A DNA stretch of 64,000 nucleotides from Polaribacter sp. WD7 (GTDB lineage Bacteria; Bacteroidota; Bacteroidia; Flavobacteriales; Flavobacteriaceae), in assembly GCF_003335085.1 (NCBI RefSeq), contig NZ_QPEJ01000016.1:372001-436000 (forward strand). Reading direction: 5' to 3'. Under the pieces are notes generated by a model that ran no database searches, had not been told where the DNA came from, and worked only from the letters and a program-made list of their open reading frames with translations. Position 1 is the stretch's first letter. Every line of letters starts with the position of its first letter. Shown here in pieces: positions 19,904 to 28,156 of this stretch. The position numbers and the translations under genes are program-made.

Positions 19904-21094
19904 ATGAAAACAGCATATATAGTAAAAGCATACAGAACCGCAGTTGGTAAAGCTCCTAAAGGTGTTTTCCGATTTAAACGTGCAGATGAGTTAGGTGCAG
20001 AAACCATTCAACATATGATGAAGGAATTACCAAATTTAGACGTAAAACGTATAGATGATGTAATTGTTGGTAATGCAATGCCAGAAGGTTCTCAAGGATT
20101 AAATATGGCTCGTTTTATTTCATTAATAGGACTAAATTCTGTGGATGTCCCTGGAGTAACTGTCAATCGTTTTTGTTCATCGGGATTAGAAACTATTGCT
20201 ATGGCAGCTGCTAAAATTCAAGCAGGAATGGCAAACTGTATTATTGCGGGTGGTGCAGAAAGTATGAGCTCTGTACCTATGACAGGTTTTAAACCAGAAT
20301 TGAATTATGATACCATAAAATCTGGTCATGCAGATTATTATTGGGGAATGGGAAATACCGCAGAAGCAGTAGCAAATCAGTTTAAAATTTCTAGAGAAGA
20401 TCAAGATGAATTTGCTTACAATTCACATATGAAAGCATTAAAAGCACAAGCAGAAAATCGTTTTCAAGATCAAATAGCTCCAATAGAAGTTGAACAAACT
20501 TATTTAGATGAAAATGGAAAAAAGCAAACTAAAAAATATACAGTAACCAAAGATGAGGGACCAAGAGCTGGAACTTCTACTGCTGTTTTAAATAAATTAA
20601 GACCTGTTTTTGCCGCTGGTGGAAGTGTTACAGCTGGTAATTCATCACAAATGAGTGATGGTGCTGCTTTTGTAATGGTAATGAGTGAAGAAATGGTGAA
20701 AGAACTAAATCTAGAACCTATTGCAAGAATGGTTAACTATGCTGCGGCTGGTGTAGAACCTAGAATCATGGGAATTGGCCCTGTTGCTGCAATACCTAAA
20801 GCTTTACAACAAGCAGGATTACAACAAGATGACATTGAATTGATTGAGTTAAATGAAGCATTTGCTTCGCAATCTCTAGCAGTAATGCGTGAGTTAAACT
20901 TAAATCAAGAAATAGTAAATGTAAACGGAGGAGCGATTGCTTTAGGGCACCCTTTAGGTTGTACAGGTGCTAAATTATCAGTGCAATTATTTGATGAAAT
21001 GCGCAAAAGAGAAATGAAAGGTAAATACGGAATGGTAACCATGTGTGTAGGAACAGGACAAGGAGCAGCTGGTATATTCGAATTCCTAAATTAA
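19904..21094 (+). CDS. fadA: acetyl-CoA C-acyltransferase (thiolase)
   Basis: 396 residues. The nucleophilic Cys lies in NRFCSSGLETIAMAA, the conserved His in NVNGGAIALGHPLGCTGA, and the second Cys in MVTMCVGTGQGAAGIFE. It cleaves 3-ketoacyl-CoA to acetyl-CoA and a shortened acyl-CoA, the last step of beta-oxidation. It lies 4 bases after fadN and 24 before fadE. Confidence 0.95.
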   Translation: MKTAYIVKAYRTAVGKAPKGVFRFKRADELGAETIQHMMKELPNLDVKRIDDVIVGNAMPEGSQGLNMARFISLIGLNSVDVPGVTVNRFCSSGLETIAMAAAKIQAGMANCIIAGGAESMSSVPMTGFKPELNYDTIKSGHADYYWGMGNTAEAVANQFKISREDQDEFAYNSHMKALKAQAENRFQDQIAPIEVEQTYLDENGKKQTKKYTVTKDEGPRAGTSTAVLNKLRPVFAAGGSVTAGNSSQMSDGAAFVMVMSEEMVKELNLEPIARMVNYAAAGVEPRIMGIGPVAAIPKALQQAGLQQDDIELIELNEAFASQSLAVMRELNLNQEIVNVNGGAIALGHPLGCTGAKLSVQLFDEMRKREMKGKYGMVTMCVGTGQGAAGIFEFLN

Positions 21095-21118
21095 TAATAA
21101 AATTAAAATATCAATACA

Positions 21119-22915
21119 ATGGCAGATTTATTAAGAGGTGGTCAGTTTTTAGTTAAAGAAACAAATTGCGAAGACGTTTTTACTCCAGAAGATTTTTCTG
21201 AAGAACAACAAATGATGAAAGAAGCTGTGATGGAATTTAATGACCGAGAAATCATTCCACATAAAGCACGTTTTGAAGCAAAAGATTACGCCTTAACTGA
21301 AGAAGTTATGCGTAAGGCAGGAGAGTTAGGATTTTTAGGTGTTGCTGTACCAGAAGAATATGGAGGTTTAGGTATGGGATTTGTTTCTACACTTTTAACC
21401 TGCGATTATATTTCTAGTGGAACAGGTTCTTTTAGTACTGCTTTTGGAGCCCACACAGGTATTGGAACAATGCCCATTACGCTATACGGAACAGAAGAGC
21501 AAAAACAAAAATATGTACCTAAACTAGCTACTGGAGAGTGGTTTGGTGCTTATTGTTTGACAGAACCAGGTGCTGGATCTGATGCAAATTCTGGTAAAAC
21601 TACTGCTGAATTATCTGCTGATGAAAAATCTTACAAAATTAACGGTCAAAAAATGTGGATTTCTAACGCAGGTTTTTGTCGTTTGATGATTGTTTTTGCG
21701 CGTATTGAAAACGATAAAAATATTACTGGTTTTATTGTTGAATATGATAAAGACAATCCTAACGGAATAACTTTAGGAGAAGAAGAACATAAATTAGGAA
21801 TTAGAGCATCCTCTACAAGACAGGTATTTTTTAACGATACTATTGTGCCTGCAGAAAATATGTTAGCAGGACGTGGAGAAGGTTTTAAAATTGCAATGAA
21901 TGCCTTAAATGTTGGACGTATCAAGTTAGCAGGAGCTTGTTTAGATTCTCAACGTAGAATTATAAATTCTGCTGTGCAATACGCTACAGAACGTAAACAA
22001 TTTAAAACTCCTATTGCAGATTTTGGAGCCATTAAAGTAAAGTTAGCTGAAATGGCTACTAGTGCTTACGTAGGTGAATCTGCTACATACAGAGCATCAA
22101 AAAACATTGAAGATAGAATTGCTTTAAGACAAGAAGCAGGAAACTCTCATCAAGAAGCAGAATTAAAAGGTGTTGAAGAATATGCAATAGAATGTTCAAT
22201 TTTAAAAGTTGCTGTTTCTGAAGACGTACAAAATTGTGCTGATGAAGGAATTCAGATTTTTGGAGGAATGGGCTTTTCTGAAGAAACTCCAATGGAATCA
22301 GCCTGGAGAGATGCAAGAATTGCTCGTATTTATGAAGGCACAAATGAAATTAACAGAATGCTTTGTGTAGGAATGTTAATTAAAAAAGCAATGAAAGGTC
22401 ATGTTGATTTATTAGGACCTGCTACAGAAGTTGCGAATAGCCTAATGGGAATTCCTTCTTTTGAAACTCCTGATTTTTCTGAATTATTTTCTGAAGAAAA
22501 AGTAATGATTTCTAAATTGAAAAAGACCTTTTTAATGGTGGCTGGTGCAGCTTTACAAAAATACGGTCCAGAAGTAGAACAACATCAACAATTATTAATT
22601 GCCGCTGCAGACATCTTAATTGAAATTTACATGGCAGAATCTGCAATTTTAAGAACAGAGAAAAATGCAAAACGTTTTGGAGAAGATTCTCAATCTGTTC
22701 AAATAGCAATGTCTAAACTGTACTTGTATCATGCAGTAGATAAAATAGAAGAAAAAGGAAAAGAAAGTATCATTTCTTTTGCTGAAGGTGATGAGCAACG
22801 TATGATGTTAATGGGGCTAAAGCGTTTTACGAAATACACCAATTACCCAGATATTGTTGATTTGAGAAACGAAATCGCAGAAAAAGTAAAAGCAGAAAAT
22901 AAATATTGTTTTTAA
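21119..22915 (+). CDS. fadE: acyl-CoA dehydrogenase
   Basis: 598 residues, longer than medium-chain enzymes and close to Bacillus FadE. N-terminal and middle domains carry CLTEPGAGSDANSGKT and KMWISNAGF (FAD and substrate contacts). The catalytic Glu lies in RIYEGTNEINRML. A C-terminal extension of ~170 residues follows, as in the long-chain enzymes. It introduces the first double bond and passes electrons to ETF. It is the last gene of the marR operon; a hairpin terminator follows at 23042. Confidence 0.93.
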   Translation: MADLLRGGQFLVKETNCEDVFTPEDFSEEQQMMKEAVMEFNDREIIPHKARFEAKDYALTEEVMRKAGELGFLGVAVPEEYGGLGMGFVSTLLTCDYISSGTGSFSTAFGAHTGIGTMPITLYGTEEQKQKYVPKLATGEWFGAYCLTEPGAGSDANSGKTTAELSADEKSYKINGQKMWISNAGFCRLMIVFARIENDKNITGFIVEYDKDNPNGITLGEEEHKLGIRASSTRQVFFNDTIVPAENMLAGRGEGFKIAMNALNVGRIKLAGACLDSQRRIINSAVQYATERKQFKTPIADFGAIKVKLAEMATSAYVGESATYRASKNIEDRIALRQEAGNSHQEAELKGVEEYAIECSILKVAVSEDVQNCADEGIQIFGGMGFSEETPMESAWRDARIARIYEGTNEINRMLCVGMLIKKAMKGHVDLLGPATEVANSLMGIPSFETPDFSELFSEEKVMISKLKKTFLMVAGAALQKYGPEVEQHQQLLIAAADILIEIYMAESAILRTEKNAKRFGEDSQSVQIAMSKLYLYHAVDKIEEKGKESIISFAEGDEQRMMLMGLKRFTKYTNYPDIVDLRNEIAEKVKAENKYCF

Positions 22916-22941
22916 AAACCTCTTGATGTCAAATTGAGTTT

Positions 22942-22971
22942 GTTGAGTTCTAATAATTCTTCTAACTCAAC
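22942..22971. repeat. short inverted repeat downstream of fadE
   Basis: GTTGAGTT (22942-22949) pairs with AACTCAAC (22964-22971) over a 14-base spacer. No T-run follows, so it is unlikely to be the terminator itself. The 236 bases between fadE and the next gene hold this repeat, the terminator at 23042 and nothing else I can name. Confidence 0.4.
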
Positions 22972-23041
22972 TGACAATCAAAGTATAAAAATATGTAGTT
23001 TAAAACTTCTAGTTTTAGGTTATATTAGTTGTTTGTTTAGA

Positions 23042-23072
23042 AAACCATCATTTTCATGATGGTTTTTTTTAT
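23042..23072 (+). terminator. rho-independent terminator of the fad operon
   Basis: A 10-base perfect stem (23042-23051 with 23056-23065) around TTTC, followed by a run of T. It lies 127 bases after the fadE stop. Confidence 0.85.
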
Positions 23073-23151
23073 TAAATTGATGTTAATTTCCTTTTTAAAA
23101 ATGTACCCAAACTTCGTTTTATTGTAAATTAGTAGTCTATAATTCATAATC

Positions 23152-24060
23152 ATGAAACGAATGTTTACTACCTATACTCCGCTTCTTCTTAGCTTTTTTC
23201 TTTTCTTTTGTGGAAACCTTGAAGTAAAAAAAGAAAAAATCACTAGTAATACAACTACAAAACATTTGAAAAAACACCCCAATTTCAATGATTATTGGTA
23301 TGCTGGAAAAGCAGAAATAACTTCTTATACATTATCACAAGCTAGATATGGAGATGTATATGAAGGTACAGCTGTTACCATTTTTGTTACAGAAGATTTC
23401 CTACCTAAAAAGCAAGTGAAAGCAGACTATTCTGATAAAAATAACATCCCTGTATTAAAATTAAATAGTACAAAGAATTTTACAACAGGAATTTATCCTT
23501 ATTCAATAATGACAAGTACCTTTACTCCTATAAACAACAATCAAAATGCTCTGAAGATTTCGTTATCATCTCAAGAATGGTGCGGAAATACTTTTGTACA
23601 ACTTAACAATAGAGTCAATTACCAAGTTCAATTTTTTTCGTATTTTGAAACAAATTCTGATAGAAAAATAGCTTTAAAAAAACTACCTCTTGAAAATGAT
23701 TTTTGGACCAAACTTAGAATAAATCCAAAAAGTATTAAAACTGGCCGTTATCAAGTGATTCCTTCAATGGAGTTTTTAGCGCTCAATCATCAAAAAATAA
23801 AGGAATATGATGCTGAAGTAAGTCTTATTCAAAAGGGAGATTTTACTTATTTCTCTGTTTTTTATCCATCATTAAAAAGAAAATTATCTATACAAGTAAC
23901 AAGTGTATTTCCTTATACTATTGAAGGTTGGGAAGAAATCACCAATAATCGTGGTAAAAAATTAACTTCTAGAGCTACAAAGATAAAGACTATACAATCT
24001 GCATATTGGGCTAAAAATGGCGTTACAGACACTAAGGAACGTAAGGAATTAGGCTTGTAA
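23152..24060 (+). CDS. exported lipoprotein-like protein of unknown function
   Basis: 302 residues with an N-terminal signal (MKRMFTTYTPLLLSFFLFFC), where Cys20 could be lipidated although the -3 to -1 residues (LFF) are a poor lipobox. The mature part has a conserved look: HPNFNDYWYAGKAEITSY, a TIFVTEDF strand, SSQEWCGNTFVQLN and TIEGWEE. Homologues in flavobacteria are, as I recall, often labelled 'septum formation inhibitor Maf', but none of the Maf motifs are present and I reject that label. It stands alone between two terminators with no helpful context. Confidence 0.75.
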   Translation: MKRMFTTYTPLLLSFFLFFCGNLEVKKEKITSNTTTKHLKKHPNFNDYWYAGKAEITSYTLSQARYGDVYEGTAVTIFVTEDFLPKKQVKADYSDKNNIPVLKLNSTKNFTTGIYPYSIMTSTFTPINNNQNALKISLSSQEWCGNTFVQLNNRVNYQVQFFSYFETNSDRKIALKKLPLENDFWTKLRINPKSIKTGRYQVIPSMEFLALNHQKIKEYDAEVSLIQKGDFTYFSVFYPSLKRKLSIQVTSVFPYTIEGWEEITNNRGKKLTSRATKIKTIQSAYWAKNGVTDTKERKELGL

Positions 24061-24110
24061 AACACTTCATTTATTTGCGAAAAACATCAACATAATCCAT
24101 TTAATATCAA

Positions 24111-24118
24111 TACTTTTG
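24111..24118 (+). promoter_or_regulatory. -7 promoter box of the J-domain gene
   Basis: TACTTTTG matches TAnnTTTG, 22 bases before the start codon at 24141. Confidence 0.45.
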
Positions 24119-24140
24119 CACGCAATTTGAAAACAATAAA

Positions 24141-24587
24141 ATGAAGCGTATAAAACAATATAAAAAACTTTTTAATGTAGAAGGAGCTATTGATTTAAAA
24201 GAATTAAAGAAAACCTACAGAAGTTTGGTAAAAGAGTGGCATCCAGATAAATTTCAGGATGAAGAAAAAAAAGCCAAGGCAGAAATTAAAAGCACTGAAA
24301 TTATAGATGGTTATCACTTTTTGGTTAGCATTGCTCCTGAAACTAAAGCAGCAAATTCAGATGCTTATAAAACCACAATTACTGAATTTCAAATTGCAGA
24401 TTGGCGTCATAAAAGTATGCTTTTAGAAGTTACTTTTACAGATGGAAATACTTATGAATATTTTGGTGTAAACAAAATACTATTTGGAAAATTTATCAAT
24501 GCAAAATCGATAAATAATTTTGGAAAAAGAAATATTTTTAATAAATTTATTTATAGAAAATCGATGAAAGCAGCTGCAATGACTTAG
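24141..24587 (+). CDS. J-domain protein with a C-terminal KTSC domain
   Basis: 148 residues. The J domain (~1-65) has the HPD tripeptide in VKEWHPDKFQDEEKK, so it could stimulate the ATPase of an Hsp70. Residues ~85-145 are a KTSC-like domain (IADWRHKSMLLEVTF ... NTYEYFGVNKILFGKF), a module proposed to bind nucleic acid in lysyl-tRNA synthetase-related and other proteins. The gene is a single transcription unit with its own promoter and the terminator at 24666. Confidence 0.85.
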   Translation: MKRIKQYKKLFNVEGAIDLKELKKTYRSLVKEWHPDKFQDEEKKAKAEIKSTEIIDGYHFLVSIAPETKAANSDAYKTTITEFQIADWRHKSMLLEVTFTDGNTYEYFGVNKILFGKFINAKSINNFGKRNIFNKFIYRKSMKAAAMT

Positions 24588-24665
24588 TATATTGTTATTC
24601 TTAATTCAGCAGAAATCTCGTAAATAAAAAATACAAATTACATCTTATCTAATAATGACGCATAT

Positions 24666-24701
24666 AAAAAGGGATTACTTATAAATAAGTAATCCCTTTT
24701 T
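24666..24701. terminator. bidirectional terminator
   Basis: A 16-base perfect stem (24666-24681 with 24686-24701) around TAAA, flanked by A-run and T-run. It lies between the converging J-domain gene and trxB. Confidence 0.92.
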
Positions 24702-24725
24702 TTTTATTGAGTTAAAGTAAATTGC

Positions 24726-25673
24726 CTATTCTAAAGCGCCTAGATAACGTTCTGCATCTAAAGCAGCCATACATCCAGTTCCTGCAGCAGTTACGGCTTG
24801 CCTATAATCTTTATCTTGTATATCACCAGCAGCAAAAACTCCAGGTAAATTAGTTTTTGTAGTTTTTCCTTTAGTGATTAAATACCCCGTTTCATCCATG
24901 TCTAAAACACCTTTAAACAAGTCAGAATTTGGTTTGTGACCAATTGCAATAAAAACACCAGTTACAGCAATTTCTGTAGTTTCTTTAGTTTGATTGTTAA
25001 TTGCTCTAACCCCCTCAACTACGTTTGTTCCTAACACCTCATCAATTTCAGTATTATACAATACTTCTATATTTTCAGTTTTATTTACGCGATGCTGCAT
25101 TGCTTTAGACGCTCTCATGTAATCTTTACGAACCAACATCGTAACTTTGCTGCAAATGTTTGCTAAATACGTTGCTTCTTCTGCAGCTGTATCTCCTGCT
25201 CCTACAACAACTACATCTTGTCCTTTATAAAAGAAACCATCACATGTAGCACACGCAGAAACTCCTCCTCCAATTAAACGTTGTTCACTTTCTATACCTA
25301 GGTATTTGGCTGTTGCACCTGTAGATATAATTATTGTATCTGCCTCTATGTGTTTAGATTCATCTACCACAACTTTATGAATTCCTCCAACTTCTTTACT
25401 CAAATCCACAGAAGTAACCATTCCAAAACGAACTTCTGTCCCAAAACGTTCTGCTTGATGTTTTAAATCTTCCATCATTGCAGTTCCATCAGTTCCGTCT
25501 TTATATCCTGGGAAATTATCTACTTCTGTAGTAGTAGTTAATTGCCCCCCCATTTGCATTCCTGTGTACATAACAGGTTTCATATCTGCTCTTGCCGAAT
25601 AAATTGCTGCTGTGTAACCTGCAGGTCCTGAACCAATGATTAAACACTTTATTCTTTCTATAGTATCTGACAT
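24726..25673 (-). CDS. trxB: thioredoxin reductase
   Basis: Flavoprotein of 315 residues reducing thioredoxin with NADPH. The FAD-binding site is CLIIGSGPAGYTAAIYSARA, the redox pair is CATC in SACATCDGFFY, the NADPH site is VVVVGAGDTAAEEATYLA, and the second FAD motif is GVFAAGDIQDKDYRQA. No signal peptide. It is monocistronic, with the terminator after it and a -7 box at 25700. It would supply electrons to the thioredoxin-peroxiredoxin pair at 5.8-6.8 kb. Confidence 0.96.
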   Translation of the reverse strand: MSDTIERIKCLIIGSGPAGYTAAIYSARADMKPVMYTGMQMGGQLTTTTEVDNFPGYKDGTDGTAMMEDLKHQAERFGTEVRFGMVTSVDLSKEVGGIHKVVVDESKHIEADTIIISTGATAKYLGIESEQRLIGGGVSACATCDGFFYKGQDVVVVGAGDTAAEEATYLANICSKVTMLVRKDYMRASKAMQHRVNKTENIEVLYNTEIDEVLGTNVVEGVRAINNQTKETTEIAVTGVFIAIGHKPNSDLFKGVLDMDETGYLITKGKTTKTNLPGVFAAGDIQDKDYRQAVTAAGTGCMAALDAERYLGALE

Positions 25674-25699
25674 AATCTTATTTTCTATATTTAGAGAGA

Positions 25700-25707
25700 C
25701 AAAAATA
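25700..25707 (-). promoter_or_regulatory. -7 promoter box of trxB
   Basis: On the minus strand this reads TATTTTTG (TAnnTTTG), 26 bases before the trxB start. Confidence 0.45.
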
Positions 25708-25801
25708 TTATTTTTTGACTCTTTATAACACTATTGTTTATAAGTTTTTATAATGAAAAAATAAACGAATTGAATACAATTAAAGTAAGAATAATTTTGA
25801 G

Positions 25802-25860
25802 TGAATTTAACACCTCTCTCATTTCTTCATTTTTAAAAATGAGTTAATTCATCTTTTTTT
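25802..25860 (+). other. isolated terminator-like hairpin in a gene-free stretch
   Basis: Between trxB and tRNA-Pro, 414 bases hold no protein gene. Within them TGAATTTAAC pairs with GTTAATTCA (one bulged T), and inside it CTCATTT pairs with AAATGAG; a run of T follows at 25853-25859. This looks like a plus-strand terminator, but no gene lies before it on that strand. It could end a small RNA starting near 25740, or be chance in AT-rich DNA. Confidence 0.3.
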
Positions 25861-26054
25861 AAATAATTCATACAGGAATATAGAATAAAAGTAAATTTCG
25901 TAGATTTATTTAAATTTTGTACAACAATCTCATATTCATTATTTTGAGAATAAATAAAAAAGTAGTAAAAAAACAAATACGGCAATACGTTTTATTTTTT
26001 GTTTTATTCTTAAAATTTAAAGCAAAACTTTTTATACAATTATAAATAATATTC

Positions 26055-26062
26055 TATATTTG
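26055..26062 (+). promoter_or_regulatory. -7 promoter box of tRNA-Pro(TGG)
   Basis: TATATTTG matches TAnnTTTG exactly and lies 25 bases before the tRNA. Confidence 0.55.
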
Positions 26063-26087
26063 CAGTCCTTAAAAGATATCCATTTTT

Positions 26088-26162
26088 CGGGGTGTAGCGT
26101 AGCCCGGTTATCGCGCCGCGTTTGGGACGCGGAGGTCGCAGGTTCGAATCCTGCCACCCCGA
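26088..26162 (+). tRNA. tRNA-Pro (anticodon TGG)
   Basis: 75 bases folding into a cloverleaf. The acceptor stem is CGGGGTG with CACCCCG and discriminator A. The anticodon stem CCGCG/CGCGG encloses TTTGGGA, giving anticodon TGG. The T arm carries GGTTCGAATCC. CCA is not encoded. Its own promoter box and terminator make it a separate unit. Confidence 0.96.
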
Positions 26163-26171
26163 CTAAAAACA

Positions 26172-26202
26172 AAAAACCTTGATATTTTTTATCAAGGTTT
26201 TT
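26172..26202. terminator. terminator of tRNA-Pro, possibly bidirectional
   Basis: A 13-base stem (26172-26184 with 26190-26202) around TTTTT, followed by more T. It lies 9 bases after the tRNA and 24 before the stop of the formylglycine enzyme gene on the other strand. Confidence 0.88.
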
Positions 26203-26225
26203 TTTATGATTATAAATTTGTAACT

Positions 26226-27320
26226 CTACTTTTGCAAAATCATTTCTTTAGTGGCAACGGTTCTAAAACCAATATGATCTGAACTTGAGTTGGGTTCCAT
26301 TCCCATTTTAGCAGAAATTCTAAAACTCGCGCAATATGACTCATGACACAAAAAGGAACCACCTTTAATTACATATTCAATCTGATATGGATTACTAGGT
26401 GTATAAGATTTAGACGCCCCTTTAGGATTTTTTAAAACCGAACTAGAATTTATAGTTTGGTAATACTCTACATTAAATAAATCTGAAGTCATCTCCCAAA
26501 CGTTACCTGCCATATCATATAAACCAACACTATTAGCGGGGTAAGATTTAACGGGCGATATATATTCAAATCTGTCTTCAGAAATATTTTCTGTTGGAAA
26601 CGTTCCTTGCCAAGTATTAGCATTTTCATTTAAATCTTCATACTTGTTTCCCCAAGAATATATATTATCTTCAAATTTACCTTGTGCTGCAGATTCCCAT
26701 TCTGCCTCGGTAGGCAATCTTCTATTCGCCCATTTGCAGTAAGCCAAAGCATCCTCTCTTGCTACATGAACTACTGGATGATTATCTTTTCCTTCAATAG
26801 AACTTTCAGGACCATCTGGGTGTTTCCAATCTGCACCCAATTGCCATTTCCACCACTGCCCATAATTTGCCATAGAAACAACACCTTTAGCTTGTTTATT
26901 AAAGATTAAACTTCCGGGTTGTAAAATAGAATCTGCAGGCTTAGGCGTCCCTTGTGGTAAAGATTTTTTTATCTCCTCCCAATCAATCGGTCTTTCTGCT
27001 ACTGTTATGTAATTGGTTTCTTTTATAAATTTTCTAAATTGTTTATTTGTAACTTCATGAATATCTATAAAAAAACCATCTACCGCTACTCTATGTGCTG
27101 GTTTTTCTCTTGGCATTGCGTATTTATCAGCAGTCTTTGCGCCCATCAAAAAAGTTTTTTTAGGTATCCAGACCATTCCTTCTGGTACTATTTCTTCTTT
27201 TAATATAACGCTCTTGTTTTCAAGACTCACTTTTTCTGCTTCTTTTTTCTCTACGCAACCAATAATAAGCACAGAAAATAATAAAAGTGTTTTTGGTAAG
27301 ATTTTGATATATCTATTCAT
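26226..27320 (-). CDS. formylglycine-generating enzyme family lipoprotein with both active-site cysteines
   Basis: 364 residues. The N-terminus is a lipoprotein signal (TLLLFSVLIIGC, Cys22 in lipobox LIIGC). The rest is a full FGE-sulfatase domain: MVWIPKKTFLMGA, HRVAVDGFFIDIHEVTN, RRLPTEAEWESAA, VGLYDMAGNVWEM, and VIKGGSFLCHESYC ... HIGFRTV. Cys325 and Cys330 match the two copper-binding cysteines of true formylglycine-generating enzymes (CHRSYC in human SUMF1), so it may really convert a sulfatase Cys to formylglycine rather than being only structural like GldJ/GldK. Lipidation would place it outside the cytoplasm. No sulfatase gene is in the window. Confidence 0.85.
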   Translation of the reverse strand: MNRYIKILPKTLLLFSVLIIGCVEKKEAEKVSLENKSVILKEEIVPEGMVWIPKKTFLMGAKTADKYAMPREKPAHRVAVDGFFIDIHEVTNKQFRKFIKETNYITVAERPIDWEEIKKSLPQGTPKPADSILQPGSLIFNKQAKGVVSMANYGQWWKWQLGADWKHPDGPESSIEGKDNHPVVHVAREDALAYCKWANRRLPTEAEWESAAQGKFEDNIYSWGNKYEDLNENANTWQGTFPTENISEDRFEYISPVKSYPANSVGLYDMAGNVWEMTSDLFNVEYYQTINSSSVLKNPKGASKSYTPSNPYQIEYVIKGGSFLCHESYCASFRISAKMGMEPNSSSDHIGFRTVATKEMILQK

Positions 27321-27412
27321 GGTATCAATTTATCATTAGAACAAATATAATTATTCTATTTTGTTATGGATTTTTAAAAGGTAAAAATCAATTTAGTTTT
27401 AACAAAAGATTA

Positions 27413-27455
27413 TTGTTTAACATATATTCATTTACATTAAACATTTGTATCTTTA
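27413..27455 (+). promoter_or_regulatory. promoter-operator of photobiology operon 1, shared with operon 2
   Basis: TTGTTTAACAT (27413-27423), 13 bases, TTAAACATT (27437-27445), then the -7-like box TATCTTTA (27448-27455), 18 bases before the TetR gene start. GTTTAAC (27415-27421) and ATTAAAC (27436-27442) form an inverted repeat with centres 21 bases apart, two helical turns. The same arrangement with identical spacing occurs at 35939-35981. Confidence 0.65.
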
Positions 27456-27473
27456 CTACAAATAAAAATAACC

Positions 27474-28130
27474 ATGGCTCGTAAGAAAAACATCACCAAA
27501 GACAACATTATTACTTGGTATATGGAATTTGTTTTAGAAAACAACCATCAACCAAAATCTGTATTTAGTTTTGCTAAAGAAAATAATTTTGAAGAAGCAG
27601 ATTTTTATAAATTCTATGGCTCTTTTGATGCTGTAGAAGAAGCAATTTTCTCTGAATTTTTTCATCACACAATAACTGTTTTAGCAAAAAGTGAAGATTA
27701 TGAAAACTATGATGCACGAAATAAATTATTGAGTTTTTACTTTACATTTTTCGAAGTTTTAACAGCTAACAGAAGTTATGTTGTATATGCTTTAGAAAAT
27801 GCTAAAAGAGATTTAAAGAAAATGAAATCTCTTAAATCTTTGAGAGAAAACTATATTCAGTTTGTTGAGAATTTAAATATAGAACGAATTGAATTAAAAC
27901 AAGAAACATTAGAAAAAATACAAAATAAATCTATTAAAGAATCTTCTTGGATGCATTTGTTAATTACCATGAAATTCTGGTTAGATGATGTTTCTCCTTC
28001 TTTTGAAAAAACTGATATTTTTATTGAAAAATCTATCAATGCACGCTTTGATGTTATGGATATAAAACCACTAAAAAGCATTATAGATTTTGGTAAGTTT
28101 ATTTTAAAAGAAAAAGTAAACTTTAATTAA
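27474..28130 (+). CDS. TetR-like transcriptional regulator heading the photobiology operon
   Basis: 218 residues. The N-terminal ~60 residues have a TetR-type HTH (NITKDNIITWYMEF, then SVFSFAKENNFEEADFYKFYGSFDAVEEAIF), with the remainder an all-helical ligand or dimer domain. The recognition region is less canonical than usual, so family membership is judged from the overall pattern. It is the first gene of an operon running to 35899 (27 bases to the next gene). It could be the factor acting at the inverted repeats before 27474 and 35990, but a MerR-type light regulator elsewhere is equally possible. Confidence 0.75.
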   Translation: MARKKNITKDNIITWYMEFVLENNHQPKSVFSFAKENNFEEADFYKFYGSFDAVEEAIFSEFFHHTITVLAKSEDYENYDARNKLLSFYFTFFEVLTANRSYVVYALENAKRDLKKMKSLKSLRENYIQFVENLNIERIELKQETLEKIQNKSIKESSWMHLLITMKFWLDDVSPSFEKTDIFIEKSINARFDVMDIKPLKSIIDFGKFILKEKVNFN

Positions 28131-28156
28131 TAAAAAAACATCAGTAATTCTGATTT

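Noticed and set aside
23152-24060. Annotation as septum formation inhibitor Maf
   Set aside because: No Maf nucleotide-pyrophosphatase motif is present, and the protein has an export signal.
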